Source: Leguminivora glycinivorella
Taxonomy: Eukaryota > Arthropoda > Insecta > Lepidoptera > Tortricidae
Assembly: GCF_023078275.1 (NCBI RefSeq)
Contig: NC_062998.1
Coordinates: 15,141,916-15,205,915, forward strand
DNA length: 64,000 bases
Reading direction: 5' to 3'
Shown here piece by piece: positions 1 to 11,100 of this stretch. Made by a program: the position numbers and the translations under genes. The notes beneath the pieces were generated by a model. The model searched no databases, was not told the DNA's origin, and saw only the letters and a list, made by a program, of their open reading frames with translations. Numbering within the stretch: position 1 is the first letter of the stretch; the number at the start of each line of letters is the position of its first letter.

Positions 1-733
1 TTGACGTTGGCGGAATTATCATAAAACATAAACATTTAAAAAATTATTGAAAATTGTAGGGGCGAAGGTTTAATTCCGATTGAAAATTTGAATTCAATGC
101 CAAGATCCGTCGAAGAGCCAAGATCTGGTTGACCGTCTCTAAGAGATCTATAATAATTTAAATAAATTCTATCTGTAAGTCATAATCATAACTACAAAAC
201 GGATTTTGATAAGTTTAAATTACACCTAATTATGTTTTAATTACTGGAGGGTAACACTACGTTCGCTTTAAAGACGCAAAGAACATTACTAATCATTTGG
301 AATGAGGGCTTTTTACTGTGACACAAATTCGCAATGCATCGTCAACAAGAACGTTTTCACATTGTCGCATGTCGTTTCGGACAGCGATTGTACAATTTTA
401 CATCAGTCAGAAATGTCAGAATGCGTGGGCGCCGGCTGTTGCGGCCACGCACGCACACAATTCAACAAACATCATGCATACACATACATACCATAACGAC
501 TTATCGGTTAGATGACCGACGGAGGGTTCCGACAGGGCTGAAATTATCGGAAGCGCCTTTACGACATCGGATGTCGAAGACATGGTGTCCCTTATTTATC
601 CTTTTGTAGTAAAGTGATGGAATAAATAAATACGGAAAACAATTTCTTACATTTTACTTCCTTTACGCATCCAATATCGTGCAATGTAAAAACGCTCTTA
701 ATGTAGTAAAATCTCTACTGTAAATAAATGTGT
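1..733. other. Region beyond the last recognised RING-gene exon; no gene identified
   Basis: AT-rich DNA. The rest of the minus-strand RING gene may lie here or beyond the window edge, but no exon in the required phase 0 with a recognisable SIAH C-terminal (TRAF-like) sequence was found. A short minus-strand open stretch near 490-575 starts with ATG and ends at a GT, but nothing links it to the gene. The open frames at 302-609 on the plus strand resemble no known family. Confidence 0.4.
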
Positions 734-852
734 ACATGGGGCCCATTTCTCAAAACTGAAAGTTACAAACGGAAGTCTCTTTCCAAATTGTCATATTAGA
801 CATTGACCGCTTGTAAATTGTAACTTATAGCTTCGAGAAATGGGCCCCATGT
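734..852. repeat. MITE with 18-bp perfect terminal inverted repeats
   Basis: The ends are ACATGGGGCCCATTTCTC (734-751) and its exact reverse complement (835-852). The sequence just inside (AGTTACAA-type words) is also roughly inverted, so the whole 119 bp can fold. There is no coding potential. It lies 3' of the last recognised RING-gene exon. Confidence 0.75.
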
Positions 853-980
853 CTGTCTTTTTACCTCTTCACGCTTAAATTGCTAACTAATTTAATTATA
901 TATTTGATATGGATATCTTCATTTGGACCTTCCTAGTTAGAGGGCATAAGACGATCGCGCTTTTGCTAGTAAAAACTTAC

Positions 981-3900
981 CTCAATTAATTCAGGAGAAT
1001 GGAAATAACGTAAATGGTTCAGCAAACGCGCAGCCGGCAACCGAATTGAGTTCCCATTCTTACAGCACAAGCAACGGAATAGCCCCTTGCAAGCTTGGGG
1101 TGCCCTGAGAGGTGGGAGCTGAAAACAATGTTTTTCTATAAAACTCCTGCTAACACAATCACCAAATATATAGTGTCATCACCAATAAATAACTATATAG
1201 TGTGTAAAATATCTTTAGGCCTGATCAATCCCTGTTCAGTGTTCATCCTGTAGATGATTTTTTTTTTTTTCGTTCTTTTTAAATTTGACTTAGCGGTTTG
1301 GCCGTTTTTACATTGATAAAAAAATTCGTTGCATAATGGTCAGTTATTTATTATTCAACTCTGGATATAACTGTGGTTTGACGAGAGGCTGGTAACCTGT
1401 CACTACAATATGACAATTTCGTTTTCTTTCAACCCTTTAATTGCCAAGAATGGCACTGAAACTTGAGTTTTATGTTCATGGAAATAGTTTTTTAACTTAC
1501 ATTCTGGTCAGAGGCATTATCCTCGTCTTCAGCGGGGTTATTATCTTGATCTCCAGAGGCTGCATCTTCTGCGGGCGTGTTACTGCCAGAGCCACTCGAC
1601 CCTGTTGTTACTTTTCCGCCTAGTTTCTGTAAATAAAGATATTGTGTCTCAACCTCAAACAAGCTACCAAACATATTGTGTAGGCACTAGATTAATATTG
1701 TTCGGTTAACCCTACTGCCTAGAACACGTCTCATCTGATCAATAAAGATTTCAAAAGCAAGTGAGCAGGTTTCTATAATATGTTAGATGAAGTTGGGAGA
1801 TTAGGTTTATGTAGTTATTTGTTAACATTCCGTTTAAGCTGTGACGGCGTATTCTGTTAACGTTGCCATGACCTGCGGACGGGAGAAGCCTATGTCTATA
1901 ATGCCTGCATAAACTTGTGTCAATGTTAATATTTATAATGTAATTAATGTTGACGTGTAAAAGTGCCCTTGTGGCCTATTTGCTGAATAAATGATTTTGT
2001 ATTTTTTTTGATATGTTATTTACTAATACTTGCAATTTTATATGTATAAGCACAAGCAAGATTAACCTTGAGTAAGCTTACAGTTATTTTATTAACAATT
2101 CTTACAAAAGGGTGTCACCAAGAGGGAGTTAGAAGAAAAAATGTTACCAATCCTATAGCAGTGTCAGGTAGCTCCCATCTTAACCAACAAAAAAAACATG
2201 TAATGGATACTTACAAAAGCTCTTAATTTTCTAACATTAGCAATGAGTTCTTCCATTGCATAATTCCTAGTTCCAAAGAATAGAGCCCTACAGACAGGGC
2301 ACTGGCTGAGGCGCGCCTTGCAGCGCCCACACACGTGATGTCCCTCATTGCACTGGAATATCTGGCCTGAGGGGATTTCGTAGCACACTGGACACTGCAG
2401 CAGGTCATCAAGGTCGGGCAACGCCTCTGCCTGTAAGGTATACATTTGGTAATATCATGGAACTGTGATACTAGAAGATGCACATGAATTTTACACATAA
2501 ATGATGCTTATAAAACTTAGAACATCAGAATCACATACAGTATAATATTTTATTGTTGTTTATTTAAAATATGTATGCATCAATATATCAAGTTATCAAC
2601 ACTGATAAAAATTCATGGTGTAACATGAAGACACCGAAAAATATTGACCACTCGTTTCTGATGCCAAAGGACGAAAAAAAAAGATTTTAAGCAAAGATAT
2701 AATTTACAAAAAGTAGTTACAATGGCGGACTTAATGCTAGCAGGTTTTCTCTACCAGTCAACCGTGGGATAAACTGAGATATTATGTTGTTGCAGGGTCA
2801 TAAAACAGTAAATAATGTATGTGACAGTGGCCACATTGCAGCCCCGCATGCACTAGGCCCAGGATAATAGTGTGGAGAGCACTGCATGCACTGGCAGAGT
2901 GTCCACACTCCACACTCATGACCACCCTAGCCATGAGATTACAACGATGAAGATGTTACTAAGTAAAGTTGGGTGCAAGTGTCCCAATAGTGTTTCATTA
3001 GGAGAAAGTGATGATGATCAAATGTACTTATTATACATATGTCCCCCCAGGGGGGGATCACGTGGTCTATTTGTATGGCCAACTTAGGCTCCAGGGGGGG
3101 GTCATGACCCCCAGGACCCCCCCTGGATCCGCGCATGGCACTCCTTGAAGTTTGCTTTACAAATGATCCTCACGAGTTCTGATGGAAGCAGTTGTTTTGT
3201 TTTTGAACTTTAAACCTGGCATTTATCATACGTTTGTGAAAGTTCAAATAAATTTTAATTTATTTCACAAGGTTCAGTTTTCCTTATGTCTACTGCAAAT
3301 AAGAAACCATTCTCAAGTCTCAAATTCTAAATAAAATGAGTTAACTAAGTAAAACATACAAGAGTCTAAAACAGTGAATGACAACCAAATTTAATCAAAG
3401 TGAATTTGATATAAAAACTTTATTTTTGTTTCACCCATGTAACCAAAAATCCAAGATTTCTAAATTCAATATTTTCTAATAATATTATGGATTAGATCTG
3501 TGAGTAAATTGACCACATTTCAACATTTTACATATTCAAGGACACTATGTATACATGTATAGTATGTGTCCTTGAATCAGTTATAAGTGATATTTTTTTG
3601 GCCACTTTGGACCAAACCTACATAGATAGCTACTGATAATTATAGATAATTCATTGATTACTTGTCTTTATGGTGTAAAGTACTTCAAGCACTGAATACA
3701 ATATTAAACAGGTAACTTGCCTCTAGTCACAATATATCCATTTAATTGGTGAACCAAATTTAGGTTAAAAGTGGTTGTATTACAATATTGTTGAGGGTAG
3801 ATATGACTAACATAGGGCTGGGTAAAATATTACTAAAGTTACTGCAGTCACATATTCAGAACAAAGGAAACTATCATTGTATTTTGGACAATCTATTTCT

Positions 3901-4438
3901 ATAGGTTGCATAAACAAACAAATAATATTTAAATTTAAAAACAATTAGCTGATACCTCAGGCAAGTTCATATAAGAAAATAAAGGTATTGTAAATAAATA
4001 TACATGTATACATACTTGTTTAGTTGTGTTAAATTAAATGCCTATAGAAGACCACCTGATCTTAAAGTATAAAAAAACAATGTAATCACTAGGTTGGCGT
4101 TTTGCAGATATAAAATTCAAATATATTTGAAATAACAGCCGTTAATTATATATTTTAAACAAGGGGGTAGGTTTTTTCGTGGTGTCACACCTTGCTAAGT
4201 AGGTAATCGAAATGGTGGATAAGATTTCAGAATAGGTATTCTGTAACTTACTCTAAAACGCAAAATAAAACAACATCAACAAATTATACAAAACACATGT
4301 CGTACAGTGTGAATACTGCAAATTAATTTGACAATAACGTACCATATAATCGATCAACTGATGGAAGTTAAAGATAGGTATATTTTTTTGTTATAACGTA
4401 TGCTATGCACAAACCTTGACGTCCGTTTTCTCAGCCAT
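981..4438 (-). CDS. RING-finger protein, SIAH/sina-like E3 ubiquitin ligase (3' end not found)
   Basis: Four coding exons on the minus strand, all phase 0: 4438-4415 (ATG, 8 aa), 2430-2215 (72 aa), 1626-1501 (42 aa) and 1118-981 (46 aa). Each has AG/GT borders. Exon 2 encodes a C3HC4 RING: C21-x2-C24, C35, H39, C42-x2-C45, C52-x2-C55. This is followed by a GTRNYAMEEL stretch that resembles the segment after the RING in SIAH proteins. Exon 3 is a Gly/Ser/Thr then Asp/Glu-rich linker. Exon 4 has a Cys cluster (FRCLCC) and a LLNHLRYFH block like a SIAH zinc finger. Known family role: the RING recruits an E2 and the C-terminal part binds substrate. The last exon ends in a good donor (GTAAGT), so coding continues, but no further exon was recognised and the TRAF-like domain is unseen. 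The start at 4438 is the first ATG and gives the short MAEKTDVK leader. RING call is firm; the SIAH assignment is probable. Confidence 0.78.
1383..1470 (+). repeat. Dispersed repeat, copy 1 (inverted copy at 57131-57221)
   Basis: The segment from GAGAGGCTGG through GTTTTCTTTCAACCC to the run ending in ACTTGAG is found again, reverse-complemented and about 85 % alike by eye, in the last intron of the serpin. It lies in the RING-gene intron between exons 3 and 4. Family unknown. Confidence 0.6.
3044..3140. repeat. G/C-run hairpin repeat fragment
   Basis: Alternating runs of C and G (CCCCCCAGGGGGGG; CCAGGGGGGGG then CCCCCCCTGG) fold into strong hairpins and end in GGATCCGCGC. It resembles the end of a widespread invertebrate repeat. 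It lies in intron 1 of the RING gene. Confidence 0.45.
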
Positions 4439-4914
4439 CGTGGAAGCCCTCTTCGGGTGCCAAAATCTTGAGAATATATATTTTGCGAATATTTACTAAA
4501 TTAATTAGTGTAAAAATAAACCAGCTCGTACTGAACGTTAGCTTGTCGCAAACAATGTGGCCGATTGTGGCCTGTCGTTTGATTTCTACAATTGGGGAAA
4601 AAAATGGCTGCCTTTTCTCCTCCCTCCAGGATTTTTATGTTGCCACCGTTGTCAATGTCATGTAACCTCTGCCTGGTGTTGCTATAAATATTAGCTTAAA
4701 GCTTAGAACACACATAATGAAATATTAATGTAGAAAAAAAATGCGCCTCCTATTCAGCGAACACCGACTTCTCAGTAGAGAAGAGAGGGAAAGTTGCTTC
4801 GAATTTGTAAACTACGGAGTCACCTTAGCAAAAATAAAAAAAAATTGGTTGTCTGTAAAGTTGGTTTACGGACGGTAGTTTAACGTGATAACGTCAAACA
4901 TTACTTAGATTATT

Positions 4915-6318
4915 AGAGCTTATAAACGTTGTTAGTCAATGTAGAGATAACAGGATTCCTGTATCTGCCATCTTTATGGATATGTCTAAAGCCTTCGACC
5001 GAGTATGTCATAAGAGGCTTCTAGACAAACTCTATGCTTATGGTATTCGGGGGAATTGTTACACATGGATAAAGTCATATCTCGAAAATAGACACCACTG
5101 TACTGAAATACAAGCTCATTGTGCAAAAAGTAACACTTTCAATAGCCACAAGTCAGAATATAAAAAAGTCATATACGGAGTCCCGCAAGGAAGCATACTT
5201 GGTTCATTGCTCTTTCTGATTTATATCAATGACTTACCTCTTATCACTAAACATAAAATATTGCTCTTTGCGGACGACTGCTCAATAATCGTTCGTAGTG
5301 ACAAGACCGAAGATTACGTGGCTGAAATAAATAATGTGTTTCGTGACGTTAATATATGGATGGAAACCAACAATCTTCAAGTAAATTTACAAAAAACTAA
5401 GTTAATGGAATTCTATGCACCTCAGGGGAAAAAATCCAGCCAAAAATAAGTTACAAGGGCTGCGAGCTAGAAAACGTTAGTCATATAAAGTTTCTGGGCA
5501 TATTTATTGATTCATATACCAACTGGCATCACCACACAGAACACATTTTGTCAAAATTAGCTAAATTCATATACCCTTTAAGAAGACTAAAAAATATATC
5601 ATCAGACCAAACAGCCTTACTCGCATTCCATTCATATATTATGTCAAATCTGCGTTACGGACTAATAATGTGGGGAAACAGTAGCAACAGGGATAGAATA
5701 TTCCGATTGCAAAAAAAGTGTCTGCGTTCCGTTTACGGTATCGGTCAACTAGAATCGTGTAGACCTTACTTCATACATAACAGAATACTTACTTTCCCAT
5801 CACTTTATATATATGAAGTATGCATCTTTGTCAAAAATAATCCAGAAATGTTTCCTGTAAAAGAATCTACTACTCAAGTAATCCGGACAAAATACATGTA
5901 CGACGTGATACGCCCTAACCCTAAATCAGCACTCCTTTCAAAAAGCGTTGTATGCATGAGTAGGAAGATATTTAATCATCTTCCCGTAGATATTAAAAAA
6001 TTGTCTCCGGTGCCATTTAAAAAAAAACTATTTGATTGGCTGTCCAAACAGTGCTTCTATAGGATAAATGACTTTTTACCTACTTAAATTCATTTATTAA
6101 TAAGTACAAACGTACAACTATGCTATGATTTAAATATAAGTTATGTTATAAGCTGTCATATGTATGTTGTCATAGTAGAGTGTTAATTAGTTTTGTAATA
6201 TAAATAAATATTGTACGCCTTTGTAAGGCAAGATATGGCGAAACTAAACAACATTACCTAAGATCTTTATGTACCCATGTTTATACAATAAAATATTTTT
6301 GATTTGATTTGATTTGAT
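4915..6318 (+). mobile_element. 5'-truncated non-LTR retrotransposon (CR1/Daphne-like), frameshifted
   Basis: The reverse transcriptase reading frame is open from about 4915. It shows MDMSKAFDRV, YGVPQGSILG (core block) and the catalytic FADD (about 5266-5277). The frame breaks near an A-run at about 5430-5445 and resumes in another frame to a stop at 6087. The C-terminal part has the CRPYF...LTFPSLYIYE block also seen at 10.1-10.5 kb and 54.2-54.6 kb. The 3' end is an AATAAA signal followed by (TTTGA)n. The endonuclease domain is missing, so the copy is dead. The clade is inferred from the domain style and the short-repeat tail. Confidence 0.85.
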
Positions 6319-6387
6319 TACAGTAGTATAGACAGGGGCGGTCAGAGTATAGCAAAAGGGGCCCGATTCTGGGACTTTTTTCACGTT

Positions 6388-6979
6388 TTTTTATTTATTT
6401 ATTTATTTATTAAAAATACACAAAAGTTAACAGTATTTCACCAAAGCACTTATGTGGTAATATAATTATGTACATGTTAAATTGACATAAATAAAAGCAA
6501 ACACACTTAAAAGTTAAACTATGGTTATTACATTAATCACCTAAGGAGTGTAGAGTCTATGAACCTTAAGAGTTTTCTGTAAAACACACCAACACTATCA
6601 GCAAATATGTCAATATCGTCTGTCTCCAACATGATGCGGTTAAGAGCAGCTCGGGCTCGAGCGGTGCGCCGGCCGCCGCGAACAGGCGCCGCCGCCGCCG
6701 CGCCGGCACCGCGCCCGGCATGCCAACCACCACATTCGCTCTTGGCACTTGCAGCCCTATTCTCTCAAGCACGGATGCGTCATCTACTCTATGGTGAAAC
6801 AGTTGGCGGTAATGCATAATATGCAGCAGTTTCCGTCTGGTTTCTAGAGTTTGAAGACCAACCATTCCTGTTACGAATAGAGATGGATACATATATGGGT
6901 AATATCCGTACAGTCGTTTGTAAATGTGCCTACAGAACTTCCTCTGCACTCTTTCTAGCATAGTGTTTTGTTCTTATTA
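6388..6979 (-). mobile_element. LINE 3' fragment, reverse transcriptase C-terminus
   Basis: Minus-strand open frame (6961-6566) starting MLERVQRKFCRHIYKRLYG, with the LETRR.LLHIM..R.LFH pattern typical of the region after the RT domain in Jockey/RTE-type LINEs. The 3' end on the minus strand is an (AAAT)n-like tail, read on the plus strand as the TTTATTTATT run at 6388-6412. It faces the LINE at 4915-6318 (tail to tail). 5' truncated. Confidence 0.75.
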
Positions 6980-7542
6980 GAAAGAATGCATTAAAATAAG
7001 CATCTTTTATAAATTAAAGTTTTTTTTAAAACCTACTAATTTAGGAGTTAGAGTGGTGCAAAGTTGCAAAATTTTCCCGTAGCATTACTAAGGCGCCAGA
7101 GACAGAAAGCGATATCGACGGAGCACCGCTTACGCGGGGCTCCTATTCTGTGCAGTTTGGCCTTCGGCCGTTAGAAGATACCTAACGAACCTGTCATTTT
7201 GTATCCTAGACCGTTTGCGAGACACGCGTTAATTTTATTAAAGTGCTAGTGCCATTTACTAATCTTAGAACCCTAATATCTCAGTAAATATTAATGGAGA
7301 AGAAAAAGTTTATATAACAAAACATCCTTATTTAAACGCGTTCTATATGATTTATTAATATTAACATAGGTTATATTGGTAAAAAAAATCATCGTAAATT
7401 TATTAAGTCTCTGGCGCCTTAGTAAATATACTATGGGAACATTCGCAACTTCGTACTGCTCTAACTCCTAAATAAGTAGGTTTTTCAAACAACTTCATTC
7501 TATAAAAGATGCTTATTTTAATGCAATCTTTCATGTTTTTAA
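6980..7542. mobile_element. Foldback element with about 125-bp inverted arms
   Basis: The left arm, about 6980-7105 (GAAAGAATGCATTAAAATAA onward to AAGGCGCCAGAGAC), is repeated in inverted, slightly diverged form at about 7408-7542 (GTCTCTGGCGCCTTAGTAA ... TGCAATCTTTC). The 300-bp centre has no open frame. It sits about 570 bp upstream of the nicastrin start codon. Confidence 0.8.
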
Positions 7543-8107
7543 ATTACAAACACTCAAAAATAATAAACACGGGCGCGCCATCTGTCGCAGCTGTGGTGCT
7601 TTACTCAGGCCACACGCTACACAACCATACCGAGCGCATCGATCAGCCGCTTAGTTCCAACGCGCGCCAATAGATGGCGCTTAAGCTATATTGGGAAACG
7701 GGACAATGACGTCATCTTTTTCGTGCATGCTGCCCGTAGTAACGAGTTATTAGACGTTATCACGTCAAAAATATTTTGGTCATCTCTCTCTTTTACTCTA
7801 TATTTGACTTACTTAAAGTGAGAGAGATAGTTGTACGAATATTGATCAAGATTTGTCTATGACGCTTTTTCATTTCTTGAGGTGGATGTCTTGTTTGACA
7901 CTGTCAGGCTGTCACTGTCATCTCTGTAAAAAAAGTATCATTCATGATTCAACTTGTGTGTCTTTTGTCGGCAATCGAAAATAGGGAAAGCTATAATATT
8001 ATTAAATAGTATTATAAATATATATTTTATAGACTGGTGTGTTTCAATCACTGATGGATTTGACCAAATAATGTAATTTACGAACACTTAGCTCTCTTAT
8101 TTATGCA
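7543..8107 (+). promoter_or_regulatory. Upstream region of nicastrin (probable promoter and 5' UTR)
   Basis: The stretch between the foldback element and the nicastrin ATG at 8108. It is partly GC-rich (around 7570-7680), unlike its AT-rich surroundings, and carries no open frame. No TATA box or initiator could be fixed, so the assignment rests on position only. Confidence 0.35.
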
Positions 8108-11100
8108 ATGGGGTTTAATTTTCTTTTCCTTTTCGTGTGCTGTGTTATAATAAAACGTAAGTAGATGTTTTCGGAGATATTGGCTTTTATACATGTACGA
8201 AGAAGATGGGAATGGGAAAATGGGTTGGTTAAAACTGTCAATACATTTTTGCAGCTATTTTGGCTGAAAGACTCCATGGGCAAATTTACTCATCTATAGA
8301 AGGTGGTGCAGCATGTTTCAGACGGCTAAACGGGACCCATCAAGCTGGGTGTTCATGTAAGTAGTTATATGATATCTTATGACCAACAGTCTCATCACTG
8401 TATACAAGTGTTTTATCTATCAATGTAAATATAATTGCAGCATCCAACAAAGGAGCTATTGGGGTTGTGCATATGGTTAAAGATGTGACTGATGCTCAGT
8501 GGCTGGTGTTCAATGGCAGTGCAGGCCCTTACATGGCTGTGGTCAGCACAGCCACTTTCCAGAATGTTGTTGATTTACTCATGGATAATCCACATAATGT
8601 CGCTGGAATACTTCTCTATGAAAATGCTACTGAGAGGTAAGTAGGTTACAAGTACAAGTATTCTGAAATTAATTGTTTGCCTGCTGTATAGAAAATTTAC
8701 AGTCATTGCCTACTTACATTCTGAACTTTCAGGACCAATTCCTTTAGCCAGGAATCTGCATGTCCAAATGAATACTATTCAGCACAGGGAAGCCAATGCT
8801 CTGCCAAAGATAAGTCTGCCTGGAACCCTATTGGCACGGGCCTTATCCGAAAGGACATTCCCTTCCCAATATTTTACTTGCCAGCTGCGCGGTTAGAGGA
8901 GATTGTTAAAATTCGTCAATGTTATGAAAGGTATGTGTTGTATTCGTCAATGTATTCAAATGTTTTTCAGACAAAACATAGGGGTTCAAGTATTGAACTA
9001 CTACTTATTGTTCTATTTCATATCAATAATTTTATTGTTTTTGTAAAGGTTATTTACATTGTTATTTTATTTTTATGTAATTATGTATGTCAGGTACTTC
9101 TTACCTTTATAAACTGAACCATTACAAACTGAGCAGTATAAATAGAAATAATCATTCACTTTCTAGCAAAGAGGATCGAATATTATAGAGAGTTACTGTC
9201 AAAGTAAAATGTGTAATCAACTAATCACAGTGCACATACATCTCTCAATACAAGCTTAAAACTTTAGAACCTCAGTTTTGACAATTTGGCCCATATTGTT
9301 AGCTTGATATTATTTCTTAAAATGACAAATTTTAATATTAGCACCATCTAGCTGAGCGTTCCCGAAAGGTGTAACGCCATCTACGTTACCATACCTTTTT
9401 CTCTAGGGCTTTGAGGTACGTTTTTTTCTTAGACTTTATCCGTCTATATGGAGTTATATATGTCTTTGCTTTCTAGTAATTTCTACTCCTCTTTATCATT
9501 ATGTGTACAGAATTTGTTCAATTTATTTTTGGCACTGGTCCTATTACAATACTTTTGTTTTTAGGTACAACCTTGACCTGGAGTCACAAGTAGGGAAACC
9601 ATTATGCTCCATACAGTTGAATTCATTCATGTGGGCTGCTGTAAACAGCATTGTTTGTAGAAGGAGGTGAGTTATAATTTTAGGCAAATTACTATGCTAT
9701 TATTGTTTAACAAGGTTAGTGGCCCATATTGGATTATAAACCTTGTAAGGCTTAATAAGACATGCCATGTATTTGTAATCATTACTATAATGAGAATAAA
9801 CATCATGGCCGTTTATCTTTCATTTAAATGTATGGAATCATAATTATTTTGTCTAATCTGATTTGTACTTAATCATATAAATATTTATATTTACTTAGAT
9901 AGAATATCCATACTAATATTATAAATGGGAAAGTGTGTGTGTCTGTTTGTTTGTCCGTCTTTTACGGCAAAACGGAGCGATGAATTGTAGTGATTTTTTT
10001 AAGTGGAGATATTCATATATTCATATTCATTTATTAATAATATCATTCATATTACATGTCATTCATTATTCAGTAGTATTATAATTTATAATTATTATTA
10101 TGCTTATAGTTATCACATATTTAGTATACTATGTATAGGTAGTATACTACAATATCTGTACATTTAAAAATTCATTAAAACTATAAAATGTGTGCTCAAG
10201 AAGCCATGTTTTTAGTCTAGTCTTAAAGCATTTCAGGGATGTAGCTGAGGTGATTTCTTTAGGTAACCTATTATAGACGGTCGGGCCCGCCACGTGCGTG
10301 ACGTTCTCGGATTTCGCCAGTCGTCGCTTCACCGGGAGAAGCCTATCTGGGTGTCGTAAGGAGCGCGCCGAGTCTGCGCGTTTTTTATACTCGCCCAACT
10401 TGGTGTAGGTATAAATCGCTATCTGGTAGATTACTACCGACGGCAGAGTTAATATTCCTAGCTCTTTAAAATAGGGTCTTACGGAGAGATAGTTGAAGGG
10501 ATGGAAAGTGACATAGGGCTACTTATTGTCTCTTTATGACCTCCCGCTTCCCTAAAATGGGGGGGGAAGTTCGTATGGAGCATTCCGCAATTTTCGAATT
10601 TAACGCGAGCGAAGCCAGTGGCAAAAGCTAGTGTACATATATTTTTAATTTGTTTAATTTTTACCTGTTTTGCAGATCTGCAGCAAGTGCACTTTTAACT
10701 GCAACTAAAGTATGCGACCCATTAGGAGACAATAATGTGTACTATTCATTGTTTCCTCGAGATAAGGTTAGTAGTAGTTAATAACTGCCGAGTTTTGCAG
10801 GCAGTATTTCTTCATTGGTAGACATGGGAAAAAGTTTATTTGTCGAAAAGTATTTTAATAAATAATAGATTTATTATTTACAGGGTCAAAAGAAAAAAGA
10901 CGTTATACTAGTAACGGCCAGAATAGACACAGCATCACTTTTCGATGGTGAGTTTTAGTCGGCAGCTAGCTAATTTATCTATTTCGTTCTTTCTTCATTT
11001 TATAATTTTATTATTATTATTTTAAGCTTTATTCTTACATATAAAACCTTTTTGTTACATTATATTTATAATTGCTGTTTTTTACATTGTGTTCTTTAAA

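Noticed and set aside
490..575. Possible further exon of the RING gene on the minus strand
   Set aside because: The phase does not match the preceding exon and the translation shows no SIAH features.
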